Shown piece after piece: positions 10,398 through 24,200 of a stretch of DNA of 64,000 nt; within the stretch, counting starts at the first letter, position 1, and every line of letters begins with the position of its first letter. Position numbers and translations under genes: made by a program. The stretch is from Dicaeum eximium. Taxonomy: Eukaryota; Chordata; Aves; Passeriformes; Dicaeidae. The stretch is taken from assembly GCA_013396995.1 (NCBI GenBank), contig VWZP01006638.1, positions 228,632-292,631 on the forward strand, written 5' to 3'. The notes under the pieces are model-generated. The model ran no database searches, was not told the origin of the DNA, and saw nothing but the letters and a program-made list of their open reading frames with translations.

Positions 10398-13300
10398 AAC
10401 AGCAGCAGTAAAATTATCTCAGACTGCATTTTAAAACAAAACCCCCTGCTGAATCTCATTCAAGACAAGGTCAAGGGAACTGGAAACAACAGAGCTGCAC
10501 TATGAACTTAACCAGTTATGAAGTTGTCATTGACAGCCTGTGTGGTCAGCAAAGCACACACACAGGTCAAGAGACTGGAAATGCTGAAGTCAATGTTCAG
10601 CAGAGAAGAGAGGATATGTCGTACAACCCACCTAAAGCCCATCACATTCAGCACACAATCGTGCAATAAAATTTATACTTCTGCTGCCCTGCCCTTTCAG
10701 ATTTATGCTGCAAGATGTTGATCCAAAGGCACCAGGTTTGTATCTTGTGGGAAGCAGACCTTCAAATAAGAAAAGATGGGACTCCAGAGCCAAAGCTCAG
10801 AGCACTGCATGCTGCTGTGGAAAAGGTATAGTGAAGACAAGATAAACATAAGTTACAACTCATTTATTACCTCCCTTGTTCACAATCACAGCCTTCCAAC
10901 TTAGTTCAGCACAAGCGAAACAGACTGCTGACCTAGAGAGTACAATGTGGCCAACTTGCTCCAAAGAAAAAAAATATTTTTGCTATAAATAATAGTAACC
11001 ACAATCAGACCCAAAGCAAAGTGTTAGATTCTAGCTTTAAATGTCTATGAAGTGGTGGAAGTGGTTTAAGTCAAAACTCTAACTTGGAAATATTCAGAAA
11101 TATACAACTGTCTGAAGCATGTAAACTCACAATTTAAAATTTCACAGTATTATGTCTCTAGTTTCTGAATCTACAGATTTGTTAAGAAATCTCAGCTCTT
11201 AAATTTTAATTTGCTTAAAAACCCATAATTTTCTTTTAGCTGCCAATGTTCCCTTAAATATTGTTTCGTTTGTTTTTCAAAGGAGGGTGACAGCAGCCAA
11301 AGCAGCCTAGGTGTGTTTCTTGGTTTAGTAGTGGGGTGGTGGTAGTGTTGATTTGTTTATAAGGAAAACCTGTATGTTAAGTTTGGGATTTGTTCTCATT
11401 ATACTGCAAGCTTTAGTATGATACATCTCCTAAACCAGAAAACTTAGGAAAAGGTTATTTCATAAACAGACATGGGCTGCTTCCAGAGGAAAAGCATGCA
11501 AAGCTTCCAGCCATTCCATGAAAATAGATACATAAAATTTGAATACCATCACAGCAAAAATTAGTAGTCATGTAAAAAGTGCACAGCCTTGGAGGCTTGA
11601 CTTTGAGGCTATGGAGAGTACTGTGGGCAGCTGAAAAAACTACTTTCTTCACACTCTTTTCCCCCCCTCACATTCTGGTACATTCAGCCTCCAACCTTTT
11701 TTTACAGATGGGAGCCTTAGCTCAAGTCAGAGCTACAGCTCTGTGATGCCAACTCACTCCTGGAGCCAGACACCCTGGAAACATCAGTTTCTAAATCTGA
11801 GGCTTTAGATTCATACTCCAGAGACAGTCTCTACTCATCTAAAGTTTTACCCATCCTAAGAACTTACCTTGTCTGAAAGGAATCAAATTTTGTGGCTGTG
11901 GGTCCCCACAGCAGCAGGGTGAAGGAAGGTCTGATACAAGTCACCCCAGCCACCAGTTCTCTCATGTTACAGACAAGAAGTAACATGAAGACAGCAACAT
12001 GGAGGACAACATTAATCACTTGGCTACACAAGGTCTCAGAACTTCAGCGCATAAAGAAAATGTCAAATCCTTTAGTAAGAGATTTTGGATAAACTTGCAG
12101 TTGTCAATTCTTTTACACTTCCCTAAGTTGGTTTAAATTCAAAGCTGCATATCTTTGAGTCTCCAGCTAGTGTTAGATTTAACAGCATCTCAACTTTCTA
12201 CAATCATGATTTCAACAGGGAGGATACTGACTTTCAGTAAGAGCTACACTGAAAACTATGAAACATTCATGTGTGGATTCTTAGTGTATAAATGTTAAAA
12301 CAATACAGAGCTCACTGCACATTTCTGCATTTAGTTGAGCTGCGCATGCCAGCCTGAAGTTTGTTGCGACATTCATTTCCCTGATCAAAGCCCTCTGATG
12401 CATTTCATATTCAATTCAGTTAAGCAGAAGCTAGGAGCACTGACGCCTTGCCTGACCTGCACAGCACACTAAACCAGGAATAAATCATGTCAGCAACATT
12501 TTTCCACACCTGATTTCTGCTGCCATGACAACACTGCCGTATTTACAAAATAATCTTAAAGATGCTATAAAATTCTGGTGCACAAGATGGCAGCACAGAT
12601 ACTATGCGCTGGTTTAATCTGTTTTATTCCAGCCACCTTCTTTGTGGGTTAATCAGTGATTAAAGTCCACAAGGCAAGGTGCTGCTCAGGAAGCTGGCTC
12701 TAGAGCCCTGACGAGGCCCCACGGCCATTGTAGGCTACACCCAGCAGCAGCCAAGTCCTGTTTACTCAGCAGCCTTTTGGTGGAGAAAAGATGTAGAGAC
12801 TCTCCACCAACACCACAGCTGACAACAGCAACATACCCTGCATATGTTTCAGGACAGTCCTCAACCTTAGCAAACAGCAAGGCTTTGTTTTGCTGCCTTG
12901 TCTGTTTGCAGAGACATTAAGATTGAACACCAGGTATCAACCACAAATTCCAGGACTGCAATTCAAGATAATGGTGCTTGAGTGGGGGGCCAATAAAGCC
13001 GAGGCTGATGGCCACAGGGATGCCTCATCTTTTCCCCCTGCTCTTGGCCCAGCTCCAAGCTGCCAAGTTCTGGAGAAGAAAGCTGAAGAGGCAGCAGAAA
13101 GAGCAGTGCCAGGAAGGGGGCTCACCATGGCGGTGGAGACCGATCAACCACAGCAAGTGTGTGTCCTTAAGAAACCTCACCTAATTCTTCTAAGCAGAAA
13201 CAACAGTACTCAACACATTACCTGAGCAAATGAGGTGTAATTATTAAGCCTGTGTTCCAAAGTCTCAGGAGAGGAAAAGTATCTGCTGATTGTATGGTCT

Positions 13301-16300
13301 GAAGTAGCCCTTTTTTATGCAAAGAACTGGATTTTCATTTGAATGAAAAGGGGAAGAAAGGCTGGAACAGAATGTACTAAAAATCTTGCAAAACCTGTGC
13401 AACTAAATTAACACAACTCAGACTGACATGCATCACCTAGCTGCAGTGTCTAGACCAGTCTTAATAGCCTTCTCTTCCAACAGGCAGCAGTGACACAACA
13501 GCAGAAACACAAGTATTTCCTGTGTTAGTCTGGCAGTGGTGGCTCAGTGGCCCCTGGAAAGCATAATTTCAGACAGATGACAGACTCAAATCACTAATGA
13601 AATTTTAGGTAGTGCAGACACAAGGGCTGCAACAAGTCCCACATACAAACATAGAGGGTCTCCCTACAAATAAAACAACACTCTTCTCTGAAAAGAAGAC
13701 GAATTTGGCAAATTAATTAATGGAAATTTAGCTTTTCACAAATCTATATAGACACTGATTTGATAAACAGAAGCAGACAGCAATAAAACCACATATACAG
13801 TACAGCATTTGTACGTGTGGAAATGTTGCAAAACAAGTTATTCCTCCCAAACACACACATGTTCACTTTAGGAAAGCACTGCAGACTGTAGTTCAGACTT
13901 TCATATTATACTGCCTTGCTACAGCAGTTTGTCTTTCTCTATTACAGCTTCTATAGCTACAATATGGTAATACAGTTTAGGGCACCCTCCTAAAAGAGCA
14001 TATGGTATTTTAGACTTACCAATTTAAAAGGTTCTGGCTTGGAATAATCTCATAGTCTTCCAAGCAATCCACTCCAGCAGAAGAGGCATGCCCTTGGCAA
14101 GCCTCAGAAATGTTGCAGTAAAATAACCAATGAGTCCTGGAGATAATTTTCACACCTTCTTCACACAATAGTCCCACTAATCTTAAATCACAGTCTTTAC
14201 CCAAAGCCCACACCCTGACATGGCAGTAATTCCTATCCAAATCCATAGAAAATAGAGCTACAGTCTGTATGAAGTGGTTTATCTAACAGTCATTTTGATG
14301 AAGCTTCTACTGAAATTAAATGACAGCTGTCCATTAGAAAACATGCATTTTTGTTAACCCTCTCCCAAAATCCACTGCATCATCAAATGTGCTGTTTCTA
14401 GCACATCTAGCTAATCAAACTAGCTACACATGGAAGAATATCTAAAAACACCATCAAAGTAATACAGTAATTTTTACATCCAGATCTAGTAATACATGTG
14501 TTTGGCCCCTTACCACTACAAAGTGCCTTCCATGCAAGTATCAGCCCTCAGGTGTCCAGAGGGATGTGCTATTACCTTTCTTTGCAGGTGAGAGGACAGG
14601 CATAAACATTACCACCCTGCCTACAATCATCACACCTTTCTAGGGAAGATAAGTGACCCAGAGAAGTACCTCCAGTACAGGTTAAACATAGAAGCTTTTA
14701 TAGTGTGCAAGTGTTAAAGCCAAGGCTATGATTCAAGAACAGGAACAGGAGGAGACAGCTCTGCCTGCAGACCTGCTTATTGGGAGCTAATGCAGCTGCA
14801 TCAGCAGAAACACCCAAAGGAGGTGCAGACTAAAGATTGCATCGAGGCCACACAGAAGACCTATGACAGAGGAGGAAACCAAACTTGAGCCTGGCAGGAT
14901 GCAGAGTGCTGTTCTGACTCCTTGAACGGTTCAAGTCCACTGGATCAGATGTGGACATTTATATTGTCCTGTCTAATATCTGACAAAGGTTAGTTTTGTG
15001 AATACAACCAGCAGCAAGTCTGGAGGTACAGGAGCCATAAAATAACCCAAGACATATATCTACTAGACAGGCAGCTGGAACTTTTAAAGAAAGGAGCAGG
15101 ACAGCAGCCAAATCAGAATTAAAAGCCACGCATGAGAGAACAAGATGTTAAAATAGTGAAAGACTGAAACAGCCAGCTTGTGAAAGGCTGAACTGTTGTT
15201 CAAAGCATTTACTGTTATGTAAACTCTACAAAACTGCAACAAGGAGTTTCAACTTGGTCCCGTGTCAAAAAGAAACACAAGACTGAGGAACTAAGTTAAA
15301 ACCAAGGCACTTAGGTGAGACACAAGATGCACAGCACCTACAGTTACCTTTTCCTGTTTACTTCTTCCCATGATTATCCAAGAAATTCTCTCCTCTACTT
15401 TTCATGGCTGGAGAGACAGTAGTCCCCTACCCACTTAATAACAAACTATAAAATTCTGAGAAGCACATGCACACAAATTAAGTCTGCTATAGAGGAGGAA
15501 AATGCAGACAGCAGTGTAACAGCATTTGGTAATCCATAAAGAAATGAAAACCAAAGAAATGAATGGTGTGACTTTACGGTGATGAAGAGAAGCAGCTGCT
15601 CTATAAGAGAAAACAGGAAAAATGTTCACAAGTGCTCTGCAGCCTCACCTTTATCATCAGAACATAAACCAATAACTGCTGAACAAAGCTTTGGATCCTC
15701 CAGGACCACATCTTTTTGCCAGTTTCAAAACTACGTTGTGCTTTCTTCACAGACCTGAGGTAGACAATCAGCACTGCTTTATACTAAGGGTCATAACCAG
15801 AATTTCGACATGATATGTAGACATGGGCTCTAGGTGAAGAACTGGCTGTAGTTTTCCCAGTGTAAGTTGGAGTTTTTTCTTGAGAACATATAACCAAATG
15901 CTACATAAAATAATAACCGGTATCTCAAACACATCTTTCTAGAGAGCATTTAAGATACAGCACTACAACCATTCTTTAAGAAAATGGACTGGAGGAATTA
16001 AGTGGTAAAGAGGTTTTAGCTGCAAGACTCTAGAATAGTCACTTGGAATGAGGAATGTACTAAGGAATTATATTAATGTATTAAGGTAGCAATAGGACAG
16101 TGTGAAAACTAAACTGTAGTCCAAAGACTAGGTTAGGCTAGGAAGAAAAAAAAGCTGATTGTAATCAGCATGGTAAAAATTTAACACTGCAATTAATCAT
16201 GTCATGCAACAAATACCCAGTGTCTGGTGGCAGAACTTCAGTTTAAGGATTTTGAGATCACCACCCCCAACATCCGTGTACACAGGACAATCTCTTCTCC

Positions 16301-18167
16301 AAGAGCAAACAGTGATACACCCCTATCAGAATACTCACCAAGTGATAAGAATCTACCATCTATGCCCTAGTATTCAAGTTACTGAGGACAGTAAGAGAGG
16401 TACAAAAAAATACTTAATCAGCTAAGAGCTTTCCAGTTACCACATAAGATATTAAGGACTGGCAAAAGCAGGCTACTGGGACACCATTTGGTTCAAAGGG
16501 CACCAACATGTCAATGGTGTATCAAGCCTGTCTTATGGAACCTAGAATCAGTTGAGGACACCCTCCCCTGCCACCACCTTGACTTCAAGTACCAGAATAT
16601 AATGTTTTCTTCTATCCTGTCAAAAAGCAAAAAAAAAGTATTCCAGTGTTTTGAATGGGTAAACCATCTATCAGCACCTACACTGTTGGCTGGCTCCCTG
16701 CCCCAGGCAGCCCTCATTGTCTGGCCAGCTGACCCAGTAACACAAGAACCACGTGTCCATGGCTGACCCGGGCTCTGATGTCCTCTATCACCATTCCCAC
16801 TGCAGCTGCCACTCAGGCAAGCCAGGAGTGCCTCTGGATATTCAGTGCCCCCCTGTCAACCAGCAGCAGAAAAGCAAAGAGGCAGGCGATTCCTTGCCAG
16901 TGGCAGCCCAGGCCAAGGGGAGCACATAGCAGCTACACAACCCCAGCCAGAATGCTATCACCATTGCTGGTCACATTGTTGAAAAGCAAGATGCCATATG
17001 CAAGGAAAGTCTTCTTAAACCCTATTTTGAATGTTTGAGACTACTTACGAGAAACCCCAGTGTTTTATGCTGAGTGGTAAATGTAAAACAAAGTTCTTCT
17101 TTGTTTTCTTGTTCACGCACAAAGAGGAAAGAAAAAATACAAGCATTTTAATATCTGAGGGAATTTTAAAATCTGAGGGAAAAACTGACAAGTTTTAGAG
17201 ACCATTCATGGAGCTTATGTACTATATCTCTGTTTCCAGTGAGGTTTCAGCATGCTCTAACCCTCTAGCAAATTGTTAGCTGCACAAAGGCTTGCTCATC
17301 AATTTCTGTAGAAGTAATTTCTGAAAAATAGAAATTGATGCAGAAAAGCTCAATAGAGACTTTTACAAAAAACACAGTGCCCTATTTGGAAATACTCCTG
17401 TACTACCTCCAAGAGCTTTCAGGCACAAAAATTAACTTAAAAACTTCTGTATTAGAAAATAGAAGTAGTGACAGTCATTTTGATTTTGAAATCAAAGTGA
17501 AACACAGGGTATATACCCAGGCATCCTTATCAGCACTCTTTCGTTAGGCTACTTATTTTTAGGCTGGTATAGGTCACTTCATTATTGTCACAAAGAGACA
17601 AGAAGAAAGAAGAAATACCAAAATGGTTTACAGGAGCACTTTCCACTTTTCTTCATAAACAGCAGTAATCTCAGGGCCTTTAATTTGCAGTTAGCTAACA
17701 ATTTAACACAGACAAAAAAACCCCTGTACCTGTGAACTTGAACCAGAAGGTATTTTAAGTCAATTTACCTTGCTGCCAAGCCTATTAATGACCTGGTTAC
17801 TTTGATCAAGTTAATCAGCAAACCATCACAACTTGTTAACTCTCAGCCCTCCACTGAGACCTAAGCGACTTAGGTTGCTATTTTGACCTGTGAATTTGCT
17901 CCCTTTCTTCCTGTGCCCATTCCTCTACACTTTATCCCAGTCAAGTTCAGCACCTGCACAGTGCTGTTCATGCACTCTAGGGAGATACTGCTGCAGTTAC
18001 ACCCAGAAGCCACCACAAAAACTGTATCCTCACTTTCCTCTATAATTCACAGAGCACATTTCTGTATGTTTCTAGTAGGGCTCAGGTATTCCGAGCTACG
18101 GGCAGCTACAGCCTGCAGAGCCTGACCATCACAGGCAGTATGAAGCCTCATGTAAGAGGGCAATGAT

Positions 18168-18202
18168 GCTGCTGGCTCTCACTGGTCAGCTGCTGGCTCT
18201 CA
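18168..18202 (+). repeat. Direct duplication, 21-bp offset
   Basis: The 14-base word GCTGCTGGCTCTCA occurs at 18168-18181 and again at 18189-18202, a 21-base offset, with different bases between. It is a small local tandem duplication in otherwise plain intron. Confidence 0.7.
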
Positions 18203-21200
18203 TGGCAAACTCTCCTGCAGCATCAATCAGCCAGCCTGCACAGTCGCAAGCAAGGCAGCAGTGCAGGGTGTGGGGACACTAGTGCTGGGAAAACAACTGC
18301 CACAGGGTAGAGGAAGAGAAATGCAACTGTCACCATGCCAAACAGTTCCTGTCAACAAGAGAAATGCACAGGAAGAGCCAACCACAGCAGAAACTAGATA
18401 AGGAAGAGCCACAGGATGAACACCAGAACAGAAAGATCTACAGTAGGAAAGATAAAGCCTGATAGACAACGATGACTGAGGTATTAAAGGGGTATGGAGA
18501 GTTCTGTACCTTAGGCCAGGTCAAGAACAAGATGCAGCTGTGTCCCAGCAAAAATAGGACTTGCCAAACTCTAAGGAATACACGTGATCCCTACCCTCCC
18601 ATCAACGCAATTATCAGAAGTCTGAACATGAGCACTGGAAAAGATGCTTAACCAAGGGCAGGAAATTGCCTGGAGATCACAGTAGATTTGGCAGAAATAG
18701 TGAATCTAAAGTTGTTCAAGAGAAACTTACAAAAAGAAGGAAGACCCCAAAAAAGAGTTTTAGTATAACTGTGCACATATTCCAGCAGATGGAGTTGAAA
18801 CTGAAGGAATACAAAGTTCTGACACAGAGCACCTTCAAACCTAGACATTCCACTTCACAAAAGATTTTACAAGTATGTCTTGCAGAACTTCTGCACATTT
18901 ACTTTGAAATCCAGCCAAATCCTTAAATAGTATATTTACTTCAGGCTTTTCATATGAAATTCAATATAGTCAAGGTGTATCCATACTCTTCTTCCTCAGG
19001 AGAACTAACATATATATTCAAAGAAGCTTAACAGCTCAATCGCTCTTAATTTTGAGCACAAGAGTTTCACTCTTTGATTTCAGGAGTGCAAGTGTTCTTG
19101 CAATGAAATGAAAAGCCCAGCAGAAGTTCCATGTTCACCAAAGCAGATGCTTCCTATGGAGAGGTGCAAGTTGTTTTTCTCTCACTGTGCTGCAAAAATA
19201 CCCTAAGACCCTCTCAAATTTCATTTACTTCAGATGGGAAAAAAGCTCAGTCCTCTTGCACTTTTTTGTTCCCTCATAACATCAGCCACTAGAACTTCAT
19301 CTGCTTCTAGTACCAGCTTCTAATACAAGCAGGAGGCATTTGAGCAGCCAGCCATTTCCAGGTTCCTCGGACTGGCAGTATGTTTTCATCAGCACATTAC
19401 AATAAGGGAGTTTCCCCCAAGTGGAAAAGCAGAATTCCACCTATTTGCCAAATAATACCTTGTCCCATCTTCCATAGCATCAAGTTCTCAAACAGGCCAA
19501 ATCTTTGCAACTTTAGCATACAGCTACTTCCAACATACTTGCTTATCAAGAGGCTGGAGGTTTACCCAAGTGCCAAATGTCCAGTCCCTTCAAATTCACA
19601 AACTGTGTTCAGGAGATACCTGCATGTTCTTCCTTGCACTGCTGCCACCACAACATGGCACATAAGGTAAGCCCTATTGAGACTATGCAGCTAATGCTTA
19701 GTTTAAAAAACAAAATAATCAAAACCACATTTCAGCTCTTACAGGTCTAGCAGAGAAGTAGGCTTCTCATGGAGGGGATGAACAATCATTTATACTGAAG
19801 AAACCAAACACAGTACTATTAAATTCTATAATATAACCTGTAAATCCAGAATATAAGTGGGAAGAATGTTTATAAATATGCACATAAAGATATTTAAAGA
19901 ATTTTGATGCCAGCATAAACGTACCTGGGGGATGGCAGTCTGGAGAAGAAGTATAGAAGGGCATTCAAGAGCTGAGCAAACCCCAGTGTTGCCCACCCAG
20001 TGACTTAATATCTGACCAAGCTCTCTCCCTATTGCTATAGGGCACTGTATGCAAGCACATTAAGGTGACACTAATATGTGGGCTGGGGAAGCACATGAAA
20101 GTAAAAAAAAAAACAAAAACATACATCCTGCCTAATGAGCCAAATGGGATACACAGCCTCTGCCCGAGCAGCAAGTTTGATCAGCTCATTTGCTAGCTAC
20201 TGAAAATCAAACTGTTTAACAGCAACTGCTTTTCCACTAATCCTCTCACATGTTACGTTGACATGCAAGAAAAATATATTTGTGCACAGTAACAGACAGT
20301 GAACATGTCTTTGAAAGAAACACTAGTCTAAACCTTCTACCCATCAACTGACCATGACAAATACATAATCTTTACTTCTCTTAGTCCTATAAAAAATAGG
20401 GGAAGGTGCCTGGCATGCACATGGCATAAAGTTCTAATTCAAAGATACCCTCTTCTCTCAGACAAAGAGCTGGAAATTACTCTCTTCTATATATCAGCAC
20501 AAGAGTGCTTTTTGTCTTCACTGTGGCTGGCCAGGAAAAGAGTGTAAGCATTGATTCTTCAGAAATAAGGGTTTCTTTTCCTTGCCAATTGATTTACAAA
20601 CATGTTAAGTGAAAGATAAGCTGTCTTTTCAATATCATTCTGGCAGATGTAGTCCTAAAATACAAACAGCTTGTTAACAAAATCCTGAGCAACTTAATTC
20701 TACATTTATAAATGTATATGCTGCTCCTGAGTTATAGCACACTCCTTTCATATAGCTTACTTTACATAAACACTGCCTCTCTGCTCCATGCTGGTTTGCT
20801 TTGGAAAAAAACCCCTCCTACCACTGTAGCATACCACATCTCAGGGTAAAGTATTTGCAAAAACTGAATAGAGAAACACCAACTGTGTGAAGCAAAAGAG
20901 CCAAGAAAACTCTAGATTAAGAGGGAGAACAAACTTAGATTTTTTTTCAGAAACTTTTCAGGTTTTCTTCAAGCATTGCATCTTTAAACTAATGTCAGTA
21001 TATATGTATCCTATTACTGATTGTACTTACACACAAATGGTAAACTCCCAATCTCTCTCGTGCTGGGTGTTAAGGTTAATTAGCTTTTCCTATATGCAAA
21101 TTTTTAGATCATTTGGGTCTCTAAGTCAAACACAAACTTTACATGGACCTTTTTTTAAAAATTTAAATTAAGATATTTGCTTACTTGAGAGACAGCACCA

Positions 21201-24200
21201 TATATTAGAGTATTTGATGTACAGCAGTAACCACACATCTGCATTTACTTTTAGGAGTTTAACTAGAAAATGGTGGGCAAAAGTTAAAACACTGTCTTTA
21301 TACTGCCAATTACCACCATTCAACAGTGGCCAGAACTCAAAAGCTGCCTTTATGTTGTATCAATTTCTGTTATATAGATGAAATAGCAGTACTCTATGTA
21401 AGAACAAAAATTCACCTGTATACAGCTGTAGCTCTTCATTTCAAGGAAGAACTTTCAGTCTCTCCTTGGTCCTCTGTCAAAGGGATCTAATTTTTTTATG
21501 AAAAAATACTTGTACAAGAAAACTTAATTCTAATTTTCAGCAATTGCCAGTGCCTTCATCTTGCATCTTCTCTAAAAGCTAGAAGAGGTGATTGTTGTTT
21601 TGGTTTGTTTTTTCTACAAAAAATTTGACTCAGTCTATTCTACTTTAACATGACTAAAAGTAAATTTACAGGTTTGTAGCAACTTTTATTAGTAGTTTGT
21701 ATGCTTACAGGAACAGGCATCAGGCTGCCCAGCAGTCCTCCAGTTACTCAGTTTTGAATTCACAAATCTTGTCACCATGATACCTCTGTCTAGGCATTGG
21801 GATCGTTGCAGCTCTGTTCAATGCATGTGAATTTGCAAGGCCAGAGTTTTCCAGGAGCAGAATGTGCATGTCAAGGGAAAGCAGAATGCTCAAACACATC
21901 TAGAAATATTGAAGCAATGTGGATCCAAGTCCAGGTGGGGGCTTGAAATATTTAACAAGAAGAGGAATGCATTGCAATCCCTTTTAGTTTTGCATGCATA
22001 TTATCAGGTCTGTACTTAGCTCTCCCAATGCTAACATTTGATTTATGCTTTGTTTGGGGTTTTTACATCTATGTAAACCAGCCACCATGGTTATCTCTTT
22101 GGCAATGCATTTATGACATATGAAGAACAATTATTTGAACCAGGATGAACACTATCTGATGTTCAAGGCTCTTTAGTTACAGGCTAGTGAGAGAATAATC
22201 TCTTTTGATAGTACCTGTCACCTCAATGCCTGAATGGGAAATCCCACTCCACAAGTGGAAGGCAGCCAAATCATGAGCCCTTTTAACTCCTTTTAAGTTA
22301 CAGGTCCAAGATATGATATGGGTTAGGGACAATTTAAGGGCAAATATCTCTTCCTGAATGAGTTTTAAATGATGAAAAATTTGAGTTAAATGCTGTGTTT
22401 AATGGTCTTACCAGGAACATCTGTTGGCATTCTGGTTGCAACAGTCAGGAGCAGCAGAAGCAGTAAAGCACACTGCTCTAAGGGACAGTACTATATCACA
22501 CAGGGAAATGAAGCTCAGCATAGGCTGAACCATCTAGTCTTACCTTGCTTAGTGCTGTGCTTTAATACAGGTGGATCAGCTTACACGCCAGGTTTTACTC
22601 ACTGTTTAGTTTTAACACAGAACACAGAGACAGAAATGAAGTAATAAGAAACATGCTGCTCAGTTCATTTATCTTGGGAATACACAGTGTACAATATTCC
22701 AGGCCAGGGTCAGACATCTGAAAACATGATGGTTAGTAGCAAGTTAAATTCCACATACATTCCCAAACCAGCAGAACCCAAATTGATACATCTGCCAGAA
22801 ACAGGAAAGGAACAGAACAAAAAAGTAGCGTTAGAAGACTGTTAATTTTCCCACAAAATCATATCTCTTGGCCTCTTTTGCCTTTGACATTTTACAAATG
22901 AAAAGCCTTTCACCCTAGTCTTACTTAATGCGTGTTTCATCTGCCTGTGCAGGCCCCTGGCCAGGAGCTCAGTCTCTGTGTGCCAGCATCAGAATGCCCC
23001 AAATTGTGACAAAGGACTCCTGAGGATGGCAAGTTGCTCCCCAGGGCAACCCTTCTCCAGGTCCCAGTATAGCACAATGACCAAAACCAGCATGTTGGGT
23101 TTTTGGGCCATGTAGTGGGCGGGGGAAGGGCACACAAAGAAGCATCTCATGTCAATACGTTAGATATTTATATCTGAGAGTCTGGCAAACTACTTAAGTG
23201 AGACTAAGGATATAATTTCAAGTTTGCTTTATGGTACAGATAGCCACTGGACAAGTTAACATGCTTCTCCTGCTTCCCATTCTCTACTGCACTCTTGTCT
23301 GCATTTTCCCTTCAATTTTGGCCACATCAGTGCCCCAGGGATAGTGGGGAGAGTAGAACCAGGGAACTGATCCTGCTGAGAACTAATGCAACAACACAAG
23401 ATACATATGTTAGTGTTTGAACAAATCAATTCCCTGATCTGACACAGCTTGGCTGTGTGAACTATTGCTGGCACAAGACAAACAGCAGGAGAACAGGATT
23501 ACCCACTCTGCGGTCATCAGGAAACACAGTTCAAGAAACACCAAAGCTTTTCTTCATGCCTTTTTCGCTACTCCTGTATTTAATAAGCACACACACAATT
23601 ATACAGATTTTAAAACTGAGATACACATCTGATATGCAGCTATTTCCTTTTTGTATTTGTCAGCCTAATTTCTAAATAGCCTTTGGTTTGTATGTGGGAT
23701 ACTACAGTATCCAGATGACATCATTTTCTGGCAACTATGGCAGGCCTAGCCTGTGAGTCACTTTGCAAAATGTGGGGAGAGCCTAGCTAGGGAAGTACAC
23801 ACGATTCAAAGGTTTCTATTGTTCTAGTGGACCATGGGGTCCACACAAGTTCAGCCACTGCTCAGTACAGAAAAAGCAGCTATGAATGAAAAGCAGCACC
23901 TTAGAGAAAAGGTAATGCAAATACAATTCTACAGTCCCAAACACCAGAGTTACACTACCACATGCTTGCATGGATGGGTTTTTTAACAGGCAATTCATAG
24001 TAGGGAGGCAAACACACACTGAGGTGCAAGTTACTTTATCTGCTTTTTCCGGCTGAGTGTTTCCACAGCTGTAAGCAGCAGTTTCCTATCCCTGTTCACA
24101 AGGCAGGGCTACAGGACTACAACAAGGCTTCTCAACTCAACCCTGTCCAGCCCTCCAATTAATCTATCTGGGAAATAGATGGAAAGAGACATAGAAGACT